A model generated the notes under the pieces. The model was not told where the DNA came from. It did no database searches and saw only the letters and a program-made list of their open reading frames with translations. Positions 17,939 through 26,534 of a stretch of 64,000 nt of DNA are shown in pieces. How positions within the stretch are numbered: position 1 is the stretch's first letter; each line of letters starts with the position of its first letter. Origin of the DNA: Kitasatospora sp. MAA19 (GTDB taxonomy: Bacteria > Actinomycetota > Actinomycetes > Streptomycetales > Streptomycetaceae); contig NZ_JARXYZ010000011.1 of the NCBI RefSeq assembly GCF_029894125.1, positions 124,001 through 188,000 of the forward strand, in the 5' to 3' direction. The position numbers and the translations under genes were made by a program.

Positions 17939-17976
17939 ATGTGGTCTGAACCACATAGGTCAATAGGTCTGTACCA
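17939..17976 (-). promoter_or_regulatory. DasR-type (dre) operator pair / chitinase direct repeats
   Basis: Read on the minus strand, TGGTTCAGACCA (17942-17953) and TGGTACAGACCT (17965-17976) are direct repeats of the Streptomyces chi-promoter element TGGTCCAGACCT, and both match the DasR consensus. The first lies in a longer palindrome (ATGTGGT at 17939-17945 and ACCACAT at 17950-17956). The pair sits 80-115 bases ahead of the chitinase start. Confidence 0.82.
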
Positions 17977-18127
17977 ATTGGTCATCAAGCCCAAAACCCC
18001 GCCGGTCACCCCGCCGACGACAACAAGTCACCCCCTGGCCGAAACCCCGCCACCCGTCACCGAATCCCCCACCGCTCGTTGCCCCATCCGGGAGAGGGGC
18101 GAACGACTGCCCCGAGGGGGAACACCC

Positions 18128-18775
18128 GTGTTGGTCAAGTACACCCGCGACCTGCTCGCAGCGGCCGCCGCATCCGCAGCCTCACTGGAGGAGATGCTGA
18201 TCTCGCTCGGTCGAGAGCCGAACAACTACAACCGCTCGTACCTACGCCAGAGGATCAAGGCGTACGGCATCGACGCGTCGCACTTTCCGGCGCCCGGAAC
18301 CGTCTACACGAAGGAGCTACTACAGGAAGCCGTCGCCGCCTCGCGCAGCGTGGCCGGCGTGGTCCGCTACCTCGACCGACGCCAGGCCGGCGGCACCCAG
18401 GCGCACATCGGGCGACGCATCAAGGCCCTCGGTATTGATACGTCTCACTTCACCGGCCAAGCGCACAACCGCGGCAAGACCTCGCCCCGGCGGCTACCCC
18501 CGGAGGAGGTTCTCGTCCAACGCCCCTGGGAGGCCAAGCGGATTCCCGGTTCGCGGATCCGCCAGGCCCTCTCCGAGCTCGGCCGACCCGAGCGGTGCGA
18601 AGGCTGCGGCACCGGGCCGGAATGGCAGGGACGTCCACTCACTCTGGAGGTCGACCACATCAACGGCGACTGGTCGGACAACCGGCCGGGCAACCTCCGG
18701 CTGCTCTGCCCGAACTGCCACGCCGTCACTCCGACGTACTGTCGGCGGAAGAAGAGCAACCTCCGTGCTCCGTGA
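18128..18775 (+). CDS. HNH endonuclease-signature protein with duplicated N-terminal repeat
   Basis: 215 residues. Residues 1-58 and 59-105 are two copies of one unit, each ending in RIK-A-x-GIDxSHF (RIKAYGIDASHF and RIKALGIDTSHF), probably helix-turn-helix-like DNA contacts. The C-terminus is an HNH module: CEGCGTGPEW, then LEVDHINGDWSDNRPGNLRLLCPNCH, with two CxxC pairs for zinc and the His/Asn/His triad. GTG start follows GAGGGG. It lies 61 bases ahead of tRNA-Leu and its GC content is lower than neighbours, which suggests a mobile or formerly mobile gene. Such proteins occur in actinophages and chromosomes; cleavage specificity unknown. Confidence 0.8.
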   Translation: MLVKYTRDLLAAAAASAASLEEMLISLGREPNNYNRSYLRQRIKAYGIDASHFPAPGTVYTKELLQEAVAASRSVAGVVRYLDRRQAGGTQAHIGRRIKALGIDTSHFTGQAHNRGKTSPRRLPPEEVLVQRPWEAKRIPGSRIRQALSELGRPERCEGCGTGPEWQGRPLTLEVDHINGDWSDNRPGNLRLLCPNCHAVTPTYCRRKKSNLRAP

Positions 18776-18836
18776 CGACGGAAACGAAGGTGCCAGCCGT
18801 TCCACGGGACCAGTAACATGATGGCCAGCAGGACAA

Positions 18837-18918
18837 GCGGCCGTGGCGCAGTGGCGACGCAGACGGTTTAGGTCCGTTGGCCCGTGAGGGCTTGAGGGTT
18901 CGAATCCCTTCGGCCGCA
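18837..18918 (+). tRNA. tRNA-Leu, anticodon UAG
   Basis: Acceptor stem GCGGCCG (18837-18843) pairs with CGGCCGC (18911-18917), discriminator A at 18918, CCA not encoded. The anticodon stem GACGG/CCGTT encloses loop TTTAGGT, giving anticodon TAG (UAG) with U33 and G37. The long variable arm (TGGCCCGTGAGGGCTT region) marks a class II tRNA, and TTCGAAT is the T loop. It decodes CUA/CUN, so it is not the bldA tRNA. Confidence 0.95.
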
Positions 18919-18936
18919 CCGAGTAGGCCTTCAAAT

Positions 18937-18979
18937 CGAAGGGCCCGACCGGATAGAGGAATTCCGGTCGGGCCCTTCG
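18937..18979. terminator. Strong 16-bp hairpin between tRNA-Leu and rdgB
   Basis: CGAAGGGCCCGACCGG (18937-18952) pairs perfectly with CCGGTCGGGCCCTTCG (18964-18979); 11-nt loop. It lies between the convergent tRNA and rdgB genes and can stop transcription from both. Confidence 0.85.
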
Positions 18980-18987
18980 ACCTTCCC

Positions 18988-19593
18988 TCAGCCCAGGAGG
19001 TCCTTCACCACCGGGGCCAGGGCGCGGAAGGCGTGGCCGCGGTGGCTGATGGCGTTCTTCTCGGCGGGGGCGAGTTCGGCGCAGGTGCGGGTCTCGCCGA
19101 GGGGCTGGAGGATCGGGTCGTAGCCGAAGCCGCCGTCGCCGGAGGGGGCGGTGCGCAGGGTGCCGAGGAGACGGCCCTCGACGACGCGCTCGGTGCCGTC
19201 GGGGAGGGCGAGGGCGGCGGCGCAGAAGAAGTGGGCGCCGCGGTGCGGGTCGGCGATGTCGGAGAGCTGGGCGAGCAGCAGGTCGAGGTTGGCGCGGTCG
19301 TCACCGTGCTTGCCGGCCCAGCGGGCGGAGAAGATGCCGGGGGCGCCGTTGAGGACGTCGACGCAGAGGCCGGAGTCGTCGGCGACGGCGGGCAGGCCGG
19401 TGGCGCGGGCGAGGGCGTGGGCCTTGAGGAGGGCGTTCTCGGCGAAGGTGACGCCGGTCTCGGGGACGTCCGGGATCTCGGGGTAGGCGTCGGCACCGAC
19501 GAGTTCGACGTCCAGGCCGGCCTCGCCGAGGATGGCGCGGAGTTCGGCGACCTTGTGCTGGTTACGGGTGGCGAGGATCAATCGGGTGGACAT
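18988..19593 (-). CDS. rdgB: RdgB/HAM1 family dITP/XTP pyrophosphatase
   Basis: Hydrolyses dITP, XTP and other non-canonical purine nucleoside triphosphates to monophosphates, protecting DNA and RNA. 201 residues from the ATG; a GTG three codons further up (19602) is also possible. The hallmark SxDD segment (PAVADDSGLCVDVLNG), the nucleotide-binding start LILATRNQHKVAEL and GFGYDPIL with EKNAISHRGHA near the C-terminus are intact. Lies between the strong hairpin and a lipoprotein gene, near rph as is common in actinomycetes. Confidence 0.94.
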   Translation of the reverse strand: MSTRLILATRNQHKVAELRAILGEAGLDVELVGADAYPEIPDVPETGVTFAENALLKAHALARATGLPAVADDSGLCVDVLNGAPGIFSARWAGKHGDDRANLDLLLAQLSDIADPHRGAHFFCAAALALPDGTERVVEGRLLGTLRTAPSGDGGFGYDPILQPLGETRTCAELAPAEKNAISHRGHAFRALAPVVKDLLG

Positions 19594-19624
19594 ATCGCCC
19601 ACCCTATCCGGAGCCGTCCGGGCG

Positions 19625-20014
19625 TCAGCCGGTGCAGACCGAGGTGAGGTTGCCGGCCGCGTCGCCGAGCGGCTTGAGGTCGGGGACCTCCTTCTTGTCG
19701 ACGGCCTGCTGGACCTTGTCGGCCTGCTTCTGCAGGTCGGCGACGGCCTTGGCGACGTCGGTGTTCTTGGAGTTCCTGCCGACCTGGTCGAGGTCGTTCT
19801 TCAGCTTCTGCAGCGCCTTCCCGGCGGCCGCCGAGTCGTTGCTCGCGTTGCCGTAGGCGCTGGTGACGTCGGCGAGGTCGCCGGTGATCTTGACCGCCGT
19901 GTTCCCGCAGTCGATCGCCTTCTGCGCCGCGGAGCAACTGACCATGCTGAGTGGGAGGATCGCGATCAGGCCGGCCACGGCGAGAGCGGCGGGACGGGCG
20001 ATGCTCGACGGCAT
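19625..20014 (-). CDS. Small secreted lipoprotein, function unknown
   Basis: 129 residues from the ATG at 20014, chosen for the AGGAGG eight bases upstream; an upstream in-frame ATG at 20158 gives an implausible charged lead. Signal peptide (about 1-27) ends with a lipobox-like SMVSC, so Cys28 would be lipidated. The mature part is a helical coiled-coil-like protein (AAGKALQKLKNDLDQV, VADLQKQADKVQQAV) with two more Cys, one at the C-terminus (SVCTG). It resembles the small helical lipoproteins common beside rph in streptomycetes. No catalytic motif. Confidence 0.8.
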   Translation of the reverse strand: MPSSIARPAALAVAGLIAILPLSMVSCSAAQKAIDCGNTAVKITGDLADVTSAYGNASNDSAAAGKALQKLKNDLDQVGRNSKNTDVAKAVADLQKQADKVQQAVDKKEVPDLKPLGDAAGNLTSVCTG

Positions 20015-20174
20015 CCGGACCTCCTGTGGGGCGCGCGGGTTCCGTGGGACGGGACGCGCGCCGGGGGGTGCGCGGTTCCCGCAGCAGGGGTGCTGCGGGA
20101 ACCGTACGGGTTCGGGGCCCGGCCTGTACAGCAGCGCGTACACCCGGTTCCACGGCACCGTGGGCCGAACGGGT

Positions 20175-20900
<726 letters not shown>

Positions 20901-21026
20901 AGGCACTGAGCGTAGTCGCTCGGGGTGGGTGTCCCGGCTGCGGCTCGGGCGGTCGCGGTACGCCTCGGCCCGCCGTTCCCCGGTGGGGCGGCGGGCCGTG
21001 GGGTGGGGTGAGCCCGGTGGCTCAGC

Positions 21027-21260
21027 TCACATCATGTCCTCGATGTCGGCGGCGATCGGGTCGGCGTCGGTGCCGATGACGACCTGGATCGCGGTGCCCA
21101 TCTTGACGACGCCGTGGGCGCCGGCGGCCTTGAGGGCGGCCTCGTCGACCAGGGCGGCGTCCTTGACCTCGGTGCGCAGGCGGGTGATGCAGCCCTCGAC
21201 CTCTTCGATGTTGTCGATCCCGCCCAGACCGGCGACGATCTTCTCAGCCTTGCTGGCCAT
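21027..21260 (-). CDS. nagF: PTS enzyme IIB for N-acetylglucosamine
   Basis: 77 residues, a stand-alone EIIB of the glucose family. Cys24 in EVEGCITRLRTEV is the phosphorylated residue that passes phosphate to the sugar bound by NagE1/NagE2. Starting ATG is at 21260. In Streptomyces the GlcNAc system uses this separate EIIB with EIIC permeases, whose genes lie just beyond on the other strand. The name follows that known arrangement. Confidence 0.9.
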   Translation of the reverse strand: MASKAEKIVAGLGGIDNIEEVEGCITRLRTEVKDAALVDEAALKAAGAHGVVKMGTAIQVVIGTDADPIAADIEDMM

Positions 21261-21662
21261 CTGATTTTCTCCCTCTGTCTCGGCCCGCCGGCCGCTCTGC
21301 CGGGTGCCGTCCTGCGCTGTGCTGGGGTGTCCGCCGGCCGGTGGCCGGCGAGGTCGGGTGCCGGTGCTGACGCGGGTTCAGCTGCGGTCGTGCTGCCGGG
21401 CAGCGCGACAAGCATGACCCGCTCCGGTCCGATCTGCCACGTTAGTCCACTTTTGGCCCAGTCCGGCGCGCACGGTCCCGACCGTCGCCAGAGGATGACG
21501 ATCAGCGGGGTTCGCGCCCGGCGTGCGGCCTGCGTCCCAAAGTGGTCTACACCAATATATGTGTACCCCGATGAACGCGGAAAGGACCCCGGGTGTTCCA
21601 GGGCCCTGCCCGAGGGTCTCGCGAGGGGCCACCGGCCGGCAACCGCTCCCGGAGGGCGACGG
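21261..21662. other. Divergent control region nagF/nagE1
   Basis: 402 bases with no convincing gene. It holds a DasR-like site at 21540-21555 and the AT-rich ATATATGTGTACC just after it, which may serve as the nagE1 promoter -10 area. The nagF promoter should be within the left part; nothing else stands out. Confidence 0.6.
21540..21555. promoter_or_regulatory. DasR-type operator upstream of nagE1
   Basis: AAGTGGTCTACACCAAT region matches the DasR consensus around GGTCTACACC, about 110 bases ahead of nagE1. DasR represses GlcNAc transport genes in Streptomyces and is released by glucosamine-6-phosphate. Confidence 0.75.
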
Positions 21663-22964
21663 ATGAGTTCGGCAGGCGCCACGGCCCCGCAGAAAGTGTG
21701 GTGGCACTCCTTCTACGGCGGCCTCCAGAAGATGGGACGCTCGCTCCAGCTTCCGGTGGCGGTGCTGCCCGCGGCCGGCATCCTCAACCGGCTCGGCCAG
21801 CCCGACGTCTTCGGCAAGGACGGCCTCGGCTGGACCGACGTCGCGAAGGTCTTCGCCTCGGCGGGCGGCGCGCTGCTCGACTCCTCGTTCGGCCTGCCGA
21901 TGCTGTTCTGCGTCGGCGTCGCGATCGGCATGGCGAAGAAGGCGGACGGTTCGACGGCGCTGGCCGCCGTAGTGGGCTTCCTGGTGTACTACAAGGTCCT
22001 GCACGCCTTCCCCGAGAGCTGCAAGGCCGGGACGGTCCTGGTCCAGGACGCGTGGACCGGCCAGTGCGTGGACTACGGCTCGGCCAAGGCGGCGGCCGCG
22101 ACGTACCAGAACCCGGGCGTGCTGGGCGGCATCGTCATCGGCCTGCTGTCGGCCTGGCTCTGGGGCCGGTTCCACCGCACCAAGCTGGTCGACTGGCTGG
22201 GCTTCTTCAACGGCCGCCGCCTGGTGCCGATGATCACCGCCGTGGTGGGCCTGGCCGTCGCCTGCGTCGCGCTCGGGGTCTGGCCGCCGATCGGCCGCGG
22301 GCTCAACGACTTCAGCCAGACCCTGGCCGACCTGGGCGCGGGCGGCGCCGGCATCTTCGGCCTGTTCAACCGCGCACTGCTGCTGATCGGCATGCACCAG
22401 CTGCTGAACACCTTCGTCTGGTTCCAGTTCGGCGAGTTCATCAAGCCGGACGGCACCATCGTGCACGGCGACATCCCGCGCTTCCTGGCGGGCGACCCGA
22501 CGGCCGGCCAGTTCCAGTCCGGATTCTTCCCGATCATGATGTTCGCGCTGCCGGCCGCCGGTCTGGCGATCGCGCACGCGGCGAAGCCGCACCGCCGCAA
22601 GGAGATCTACGGCCTGATGCTCTCGGTCGGCCTGACCTCCTTCGTGACGGGCGTCACCGAACCGCTGGAGTACTCCTTCGCCTACATCGCCCCGGCCCTG
22701 TACGGCGTGCACGCGGTGCTGACGGGCGTCTCGATGGCGGTGACCTGGGGGCTCGGGGTGCACGACGGCTTCAGCTTCTCGGCCGGCCTGATCGACTACG
22801 TGATCAACTGGGGGCTGGCCACCAAGCCGTGGCTGATCATCCCCATCGGGCTCTGCTTCGCCGTGGTGTACTACGCGCTCTTCCGGTTCATCATCATCAA
22901 ATTCGACCTGAAAACACCGGGGCGGGAGGACGAGAGCGAGGTCGAGGACGTCACCAAGATCTGA
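21663..22964 (+). CDS. nagE1: PTS enzyme IIC, N-acetylglucosamine permease
   Basis: 433 residues, about ten membrane helices, EIIC of the glucose/GlcNAc family. Motifs include GRSLQLPVAVLPAAGIL, NGRRLVPM, the substrate region HGDIPRF, FPIMMFALPAAGLAI and GVTEPLEYSF. It passes GlcNAc in while it is phosphorylated by the EIIB protein. Differs from NagE2 by an extracytoplasmic loop with two Cys (SCKAG, GQCVDYG), which NagE2 lacks. ATG with GGAGGG upstream. A DasR site lies in its promoter. Confidence 0.93.
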   Translation: MSSAGATAPQKVWWHSFYGGLQKMGRSLQLPVAVLPAAGILNRLGQPDVFGKDGLGWTDVAKVFASAGGALLDSSFGLPMLFCVGVAIGMAKKADGSTALAAVVGFLVYYKVLHAFPESCKAGTVLVQDAWTGQCVDYGSAKAAAATYQNPGVLGGIVIGLLSAWLWGRFHRTKLVDWLGFFNGRRLVPMITAVVGLAVACVALGVWPPIGRGLNDFSQTLADLGAGGAGIFGLFNRALLLIGMHQLLNTFVWFQFGEFIKPDGTIVHGDIPRFLAGDPTAGQFQSGFFPIMMFALPAAGLAIAHAAKPHRRKEIYGLMLSVGLTSFVTGVTEPLEYSFAYIAPALYGVHAVLTGVSMAVTWGLGVHDGFSFSAGLIDYVINWGLATKPWLIIPIGLCFAVVYYALFRFIIIKFDLKTPGREDESEVEDVTKI

Positions 22965-23130
22965 AACCGAGCGTCATCCGGGATCACCCGCAATGGCCTC
23001 CGGACCCGTCGGCCCGGGGGCCTTCGGCATTTCCGGAAAGGACCAACGGCCCGACCTGAAAACAATTCCGATATCGACCGCGCGCATTCCCGGGCCGGGC
23101 CGCCCACCGGGCCGGGAGGGGTCATCGGCG

Positions 23131-23159
23131 CCGGAGCCGCCCGGCCCGGGCGGCTCCGG
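23131..23159 (+). terminator. GC-rich 13-bp hairpin downstream of nagE1
   Basis: CCGGAGCCGCCCG pairs with CGGGCGGCTCCGG around the loop GCC, about 170 bases past the nagE1 stop. No U run. Confidence 0.45.
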
Positions 23160-23657
23160 AGGGGGCGGGGCCGGGTGGCACCGGGGTGGGGGCGTGGCAT
23201 CACCGGGGGTTTTACGACACCGCCGCTCCCGACCGCCCCGCACCGGTTCCCAAATGCCTTCTTCCAGGTTCCGGTCCGTTTTCCGATCCGCGCCCACCCC
23301 GATCGCGACGTTCGGCCCCGTCGGCCGCCACCGCTCCGATCGCTCGCGCCGTCCGCCCCGAGCGCCGCGAGGTCGCCCCGGGGGCGACGGCGGTCGCCCC
23401 CGCCGTCCGACCCGACTCCGCCCGGCCGAGGACCCCGCACCCCGCCCGTTCGCCCACCTCCGGACCCCGCCCCGGAGCCCGCCCCGGAGCCCGGTCCCGC
23501 GGCCTCGGGCGGGGCCGGGCCTTTTGTTGCGCAAATAGCCAAAATCCCAATCACGGCGGTAATCATGATCGCCGTTCCGCACCTAGGTTTCGATTTCATA
23601 GCACTTCCCGGCGGTGGCCCTTTCCGGGGTTCCCCCCCTTCTCCACCCGTGCTACAA

Positions 23658-23691
23658 AACTGGTCTACACCACACGTGGTGTAGACCAGTT
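23658..23691. promoter_or_regulatory. 34-bp double DasR operator ahead of nagE2
   Basis: AACTGGTCTACACCACA followed by its exact reverse complement TGTGGTGTAGACCAGTT forms a perfect 34-bp palindrome. Each half is a full dre site (ACTGGTCTACACCAC). It lies 59-92 bases ahead of the nagE2 start. Confidence 0.85.
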
Positions 23692-23749
23692 CGCGGTTCG
23701 GCCCCCTGTGCCCCTCCCCCGACCGCCATGCCGTTAGGAAGCCCACCCC

Positions 23750-25027
23750 ATGAGTCAGTCAGCGCAGGCACCGGCGCCCGCCACGGCTCCGGCCACGCCA
23801 AGCCCCGCCAAGAAGTTCGGCCAGAACCTCCTGCAGGGCCTGCAGAAGATCGGCCGCAGCCTCCAGCTGCCCATCGCCGTGCTCCCCGCCGCCGGTCTGC
23901 TGATGCGCCTCGGCCAGGACGACGTGTTCGGCAAGGACGGCCTCGGCTGGGACAAGGTCGCCGCGGTGTTCAACACCGCCGGCAGTGGGGTCTTCGACAA
24001 CCTCCCGCTGCTGTTCGCGGTGGGCATCGCGATCGGCTTCGCCAAGAAGGCGGACGGCTCCACCGCCCTCGCCGCCCTGGTCGGCTTCCTGGTCTACAAG
24101 AACGTGCTGACCGCGTTCCCGATCACCGAGGGCCACATCGCCGACGGCAAGTGGGTCGCCCCGACCTACCAGAACCCGGGCGTGCTCGGCGGCATCGTGA
24201 TCGGTCTGCTGGCCGCCGTGCTGTGGCAGAAGTACCACCGCACCAAGCTGGTCGACTGGCTCGGCTTCTTCAACGGCCGCCGTCTGGTGCCGATCCTGAT
24301 GGCCTTCGTCGGCACCGCCGTCGGCGTGGTGTTCGCCCTGGCCTGGGGCCCGGTCGGCGACGCCATCAAGAGCCTGAACGACACCCTGATCGGTGCCGGC
24401 GCGCTCGGCGCGGGCGCCTTCGGCCTGGTCAACCGCGGTCTGCTGCCGGTCGGCATGCACCAGTTCGTGAACTCCTACGCCTGGTTCCAGACCGGTGACT
24501 TCACCAAGGCCGACGGCACGGTCGTGCACGGCGACATCCCGCGCTTCTTCGCCGGCGACCCGACCGCCGGCCAGTTCATGTCGGGCTTCTTCCCGATCAT
24601 GATGTTCGCGCTGCCCGCCGCCGCGCTGGCGATCGCCCACGCCGCCAAGCCGCACCGCCGCAAGGCCGTCCTCGGCATGATGATGTCGCTGGCCCTGACC
24701 TCCTTCGTCACCGGTGTCACCGAGCCGATCGAGTTCGCCTTCGTCTTCATCGCACCGGCCCTGTACGTCATCCACGCGGTGCTCACCGCCGTCTCGATGG
24801 CCGTCACCTGGGCGCTCGGCGTGCACGACGGCTTCACCTTCTCGGCCGGCCTGATCGACTACGCGCTGGCCTGGAGCAAGGCCACCGACCCGTGGATGAT
24901 CATCCCGATCGGCCTGGTCTTCGCCGCGCTGTACTACTTCCTCTTCCGCTTCGCGATCACCAAGTTCAACCTCAAGACCCCCGGTCGCGAGGACGACGAC
25001 GAGATCGAGGACGTGACCAAGGCCTGA
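23750..25027 (+). CDS. nagE2: PTS enzyme IIC, N-acetylglucosamine permease
   Basis: 425 residues, paralogue of the preceding permease with the same motifs (GRSLQLPIAVLPAAGLLM, NGRRLVPI, HGDIPRF, GVTEPIEFAFVF). In S. coelicolor the second of the pair, NagE2, is the main GlcNAc permease, so this copy is likely the principal transporter. The strong double DasR operator in its promoter agrees. Terminated by a 17-bp hairpin. Confidence 0.93.
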   Translation: MSQSAQAPAPATAPATPSPAKKFGQNLLQGLQKIGRSLQLPIAVLPAAGLLMRLGQDDVFGKDGLGWDKVAAVFNTAGSGVFDNLPLLFAVGIAIGFAKKADGSTALAALVGFLVYKNVLTAFPITEGHIADGKWVAPTYQNPGVLGGIVIGLLAAVLWQKYHRTKLVDWLGFFNGRRLVPILMAFVGTAVGVVFALAWGPVGDAIKSLNDTLIGAGALGAGAFGLVNRGLLPVGMHQFVNSYAWFQTGDFTKADGTVVHGDIPRFFAGDPTAGQFMSGFFPIMMFALPAAALAIAHAAKPHRRKAVLGMMMSLALTSFVTGVTEPIEFAFVFIAPALYVIHAVLTAVSMAVTWALGVHDGFTFSAGLIDYALAWSKATDPWMIIPIGLVFAALYYFLFRFAITKFNLKTPGREDDDEIEDVTKA

Positions 25028-25050
25028 GGCCCCGCCCGTCCGCACACCAC

Positions 25051-25092
25051 GACCCCGCCCCGCCGCTGCTCCCCCAGCGGCGGGGCGGGGTC
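25051..25092 (+). terminator. 17-bp hairpin after nagE2
   Basis: GACCCCGCCCCGCCGCT (25051-25067) pairs with AGCGGCGGGGCGGGGTC (25076-25092); 8-nt loop. Strong GC-rich terminator 23 bases past the stop. Confidence 0.85.
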
Positions 25093-25210
25093 GTCGCGTA
25101 TCCCGATCCGGGGCGGGGCCGTCATGCGTCCCGATCCAGGTCGGTGGGGACAGCGGTTGCGGCGGGAACGGCGGTTGACGAACCGGCGGGGGCACTGGTC
25201 AACTGAAGCG

Positions 25211-25288
25211 GTGAACGCCTCGTGCCCGCTGGTGACCCGCAGCCACATCGACTTCGGTCGCGTGTGGTCCGCGGCGTGTCGCGGCTGA
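25211..25288 (+). CDS. Putative sulfur-responsive leader peptide upstream of monooxygenase pair
   Basis: A 25-codon open frame starting GTG with the sequence MNASCPLVTRSHIDFGRVWS then AACRG. It matches the actinobacterial leader-peptide family whose hallmark is R-x-H-(V/I)-D-(L/F)-x-R-V-x-S-A-x-C. Cys codons lie at positions 5 and 23. It ends 193 bases ahead of the first FMN monooxygenase gene, as expected for an attenuation-type leader. Known family members sit before sulfur-metabolism genes; the start and regulation here are inferred. Confidence 0.72.
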   Translation: MNASCPLVTRSHIDFGRVWSAACRG

Positions 25289-25481
25289 ACCGACCGTTCC
25301 CCCCGCCGCCGCCCGGCTGACGTCCCGCCCGGCGCCGCTCCTCCCCTCCCGCCCGCGCGGGCCCCGCCCGCCTCCGGGCCGTCACCGCGCACCCGCGCGC
25401 GGCCGCACGCACCCGCACACCCCTGTGCGCGTCCGCCGGCGTCGCCCGCACGCGTCCGCACGAGGAAAGTCAGGCCCCTCC

Positions 25482-26534
25482 ATGCCCCGCCCACTGCACC
25501 TCTCCGCCGCCCTGGACAGCCCCGGCCACGTCGACGCCGGGCACTACGCCGCCCTCGCCCGCCTCGCCGAACGGGCCGCCCTCGACTTCGTCACCCTCGA
25601 CGACTCCTTCACCCCCGAACCGCGCCGCCCCGACGCCCTCGCCACCCTCGCCCGGATCGCCCCGCTGACCGAGCGGGTCGGGCTGGTGCCCACCGTCACC
25701 ACCACCCACACCGAGCCGTTCCACACCTCGATCTCGGTCAACACCCTGGACTGGGTGAGCCGGGGCCGGGCCGGCTGGCTGGTCGGCGTCTCCGCGACCG
25801 AGGCCGAGGCGAAGGCCTTCGGCCGCCGCCCGACCGCCCCCGCCGACGCGCTCTGGGCCGAGGCGGCCGACGCCGCCGAGGTCGCCGCCCGGCTCTGGGA
25901 CAGCTGGGAGGACGACGCGGAGATCCGCGACGCCGCCACCGGGCGGTTCATCGACCGCGACAAGCTGCACTACATCGACTTCGAGGGCGCGCACTTCTCC
26001 GTCCGCGGCCCGTCCATCACCCCGCGCCCGCCGCAGGGCCGCCCGGTCGTCGCGGTGCCGGTGACCGCCGCCGACCTCGCCCCGGACGCCTCCCCCGGCG
26101 GGCGGGCCCGGGTCTCGACGGCGATCCGGTACGCGGACGTCGTGCTGCTCGACGCCCCCGACCACACCGCCCGGCTGACCGCCGCCACCGAACTGCGGCT
26201 GCGCGCCGGGGAGCACCTGCGCATCCTCGCCCGGACCGAGGCCGCCCTGCCCGACGCCGCCGCCGTCGAGCGCCTGCTCGCCGAGCTCGCCGCCACCGGC
26301 GCCGGGGTCGACGGCTTCCACCTCGTCCCCGCCGACCCGGGACGCGACCTGGCCGCACTCGCCGAGCGGGTCGTCCCGATCCTGCGTGCCAGGGGGCTGT
26401 TCCGCGCCGGGTACGCCGGCCGCACCCTGCGCGACCACCTCGGCCTGGCCCGCCCGGCCAGCCGCTACGCCGCCGGCCCCGCCGCCGCCACCGACTCCGC
26501 CGGCCCCGCCGCTCTCGCCGAGGTGACCCGATGA
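25482..26534 (+). CDS. LLM-class FMN-dependent monooxygenase (NtaA/SnaA/DszA type)
   Basis: 350 residues with the luciferase-like TIM-barrel signature: FVTLDDSFTP, TVTTTHTEPFHTSISVNTLDWVSRGRAGWLVGVS and the C-terminal GFHLVPADPGRDL. Flavin-dependent oxidases of this branch cleave C-S or C-N bonds in organosulfur and chelate substrates using FMNH2 from a separate reductase, which is not in this stretch. Its stop overlaps the next gene's start by 4 bases. It lies behind the leader peptide, so a role in using organic sulfur is plausible (inference). Confidence 0.88.
   Translation: MPRPLHLSAALDSPGHVDAGHYAALARLAERAALDFVTLDDSFTPEPRRPDALATLARIAPLTERVGLVPTVTTTHTEPFHTSISVNTLDWVSRGRAGWLVGVSATEAEAKAFGRRPTAPADALWAEAADAAEVAARLWDSWEDDAEIRDAATGRFIDRDKLHYIDFEGAHFSVRGPSITPRPPQGRPVVAVPVTAADLAPDASPGGRARVSTAIRYADVVLLDAPDHTARLTAATELRLRAGEHLRILARTEAALPDAAAVERLLAELAATGAGVDGFHLVPADPGRDLAALAERVVPILRARGLFRAGYAGRTLRDHLGLARPASRYAAGPAAATDSAGPAALAEVTR

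Larger units (their letters stand above)
22965..23749. other. 785-base intergenic region nagE1-nagE2
   Basis: No gene with plausible start and protein composition. The left half is extremely GC-rich, with a 13-bp perfect hairpin (23131-23143 with 23147-23159, GCC loop) that may end the nagE1 transcript. From about 23520 the base content drops (AAATAGCCAAAATCCC, AATCATGATC) and resembles a promoter region. The nagE2 operator lies at 23658-23691. The region may also hold a long 5' leader for nagE2. Confidence 0.6.

Noticed and set aside
18837..18918. Could this tRNA be bldA?
   Set aside because: The anticodon loop TTTAGGT gives UAG, not the UAA of bldA.
25173..25203. GTTGAC-N18-GTCAAC ahead of the leader frame as an operator
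   Set aside because: The arms are short and TTGACG may simply be a -35 element; not enough to claim a regulator site.
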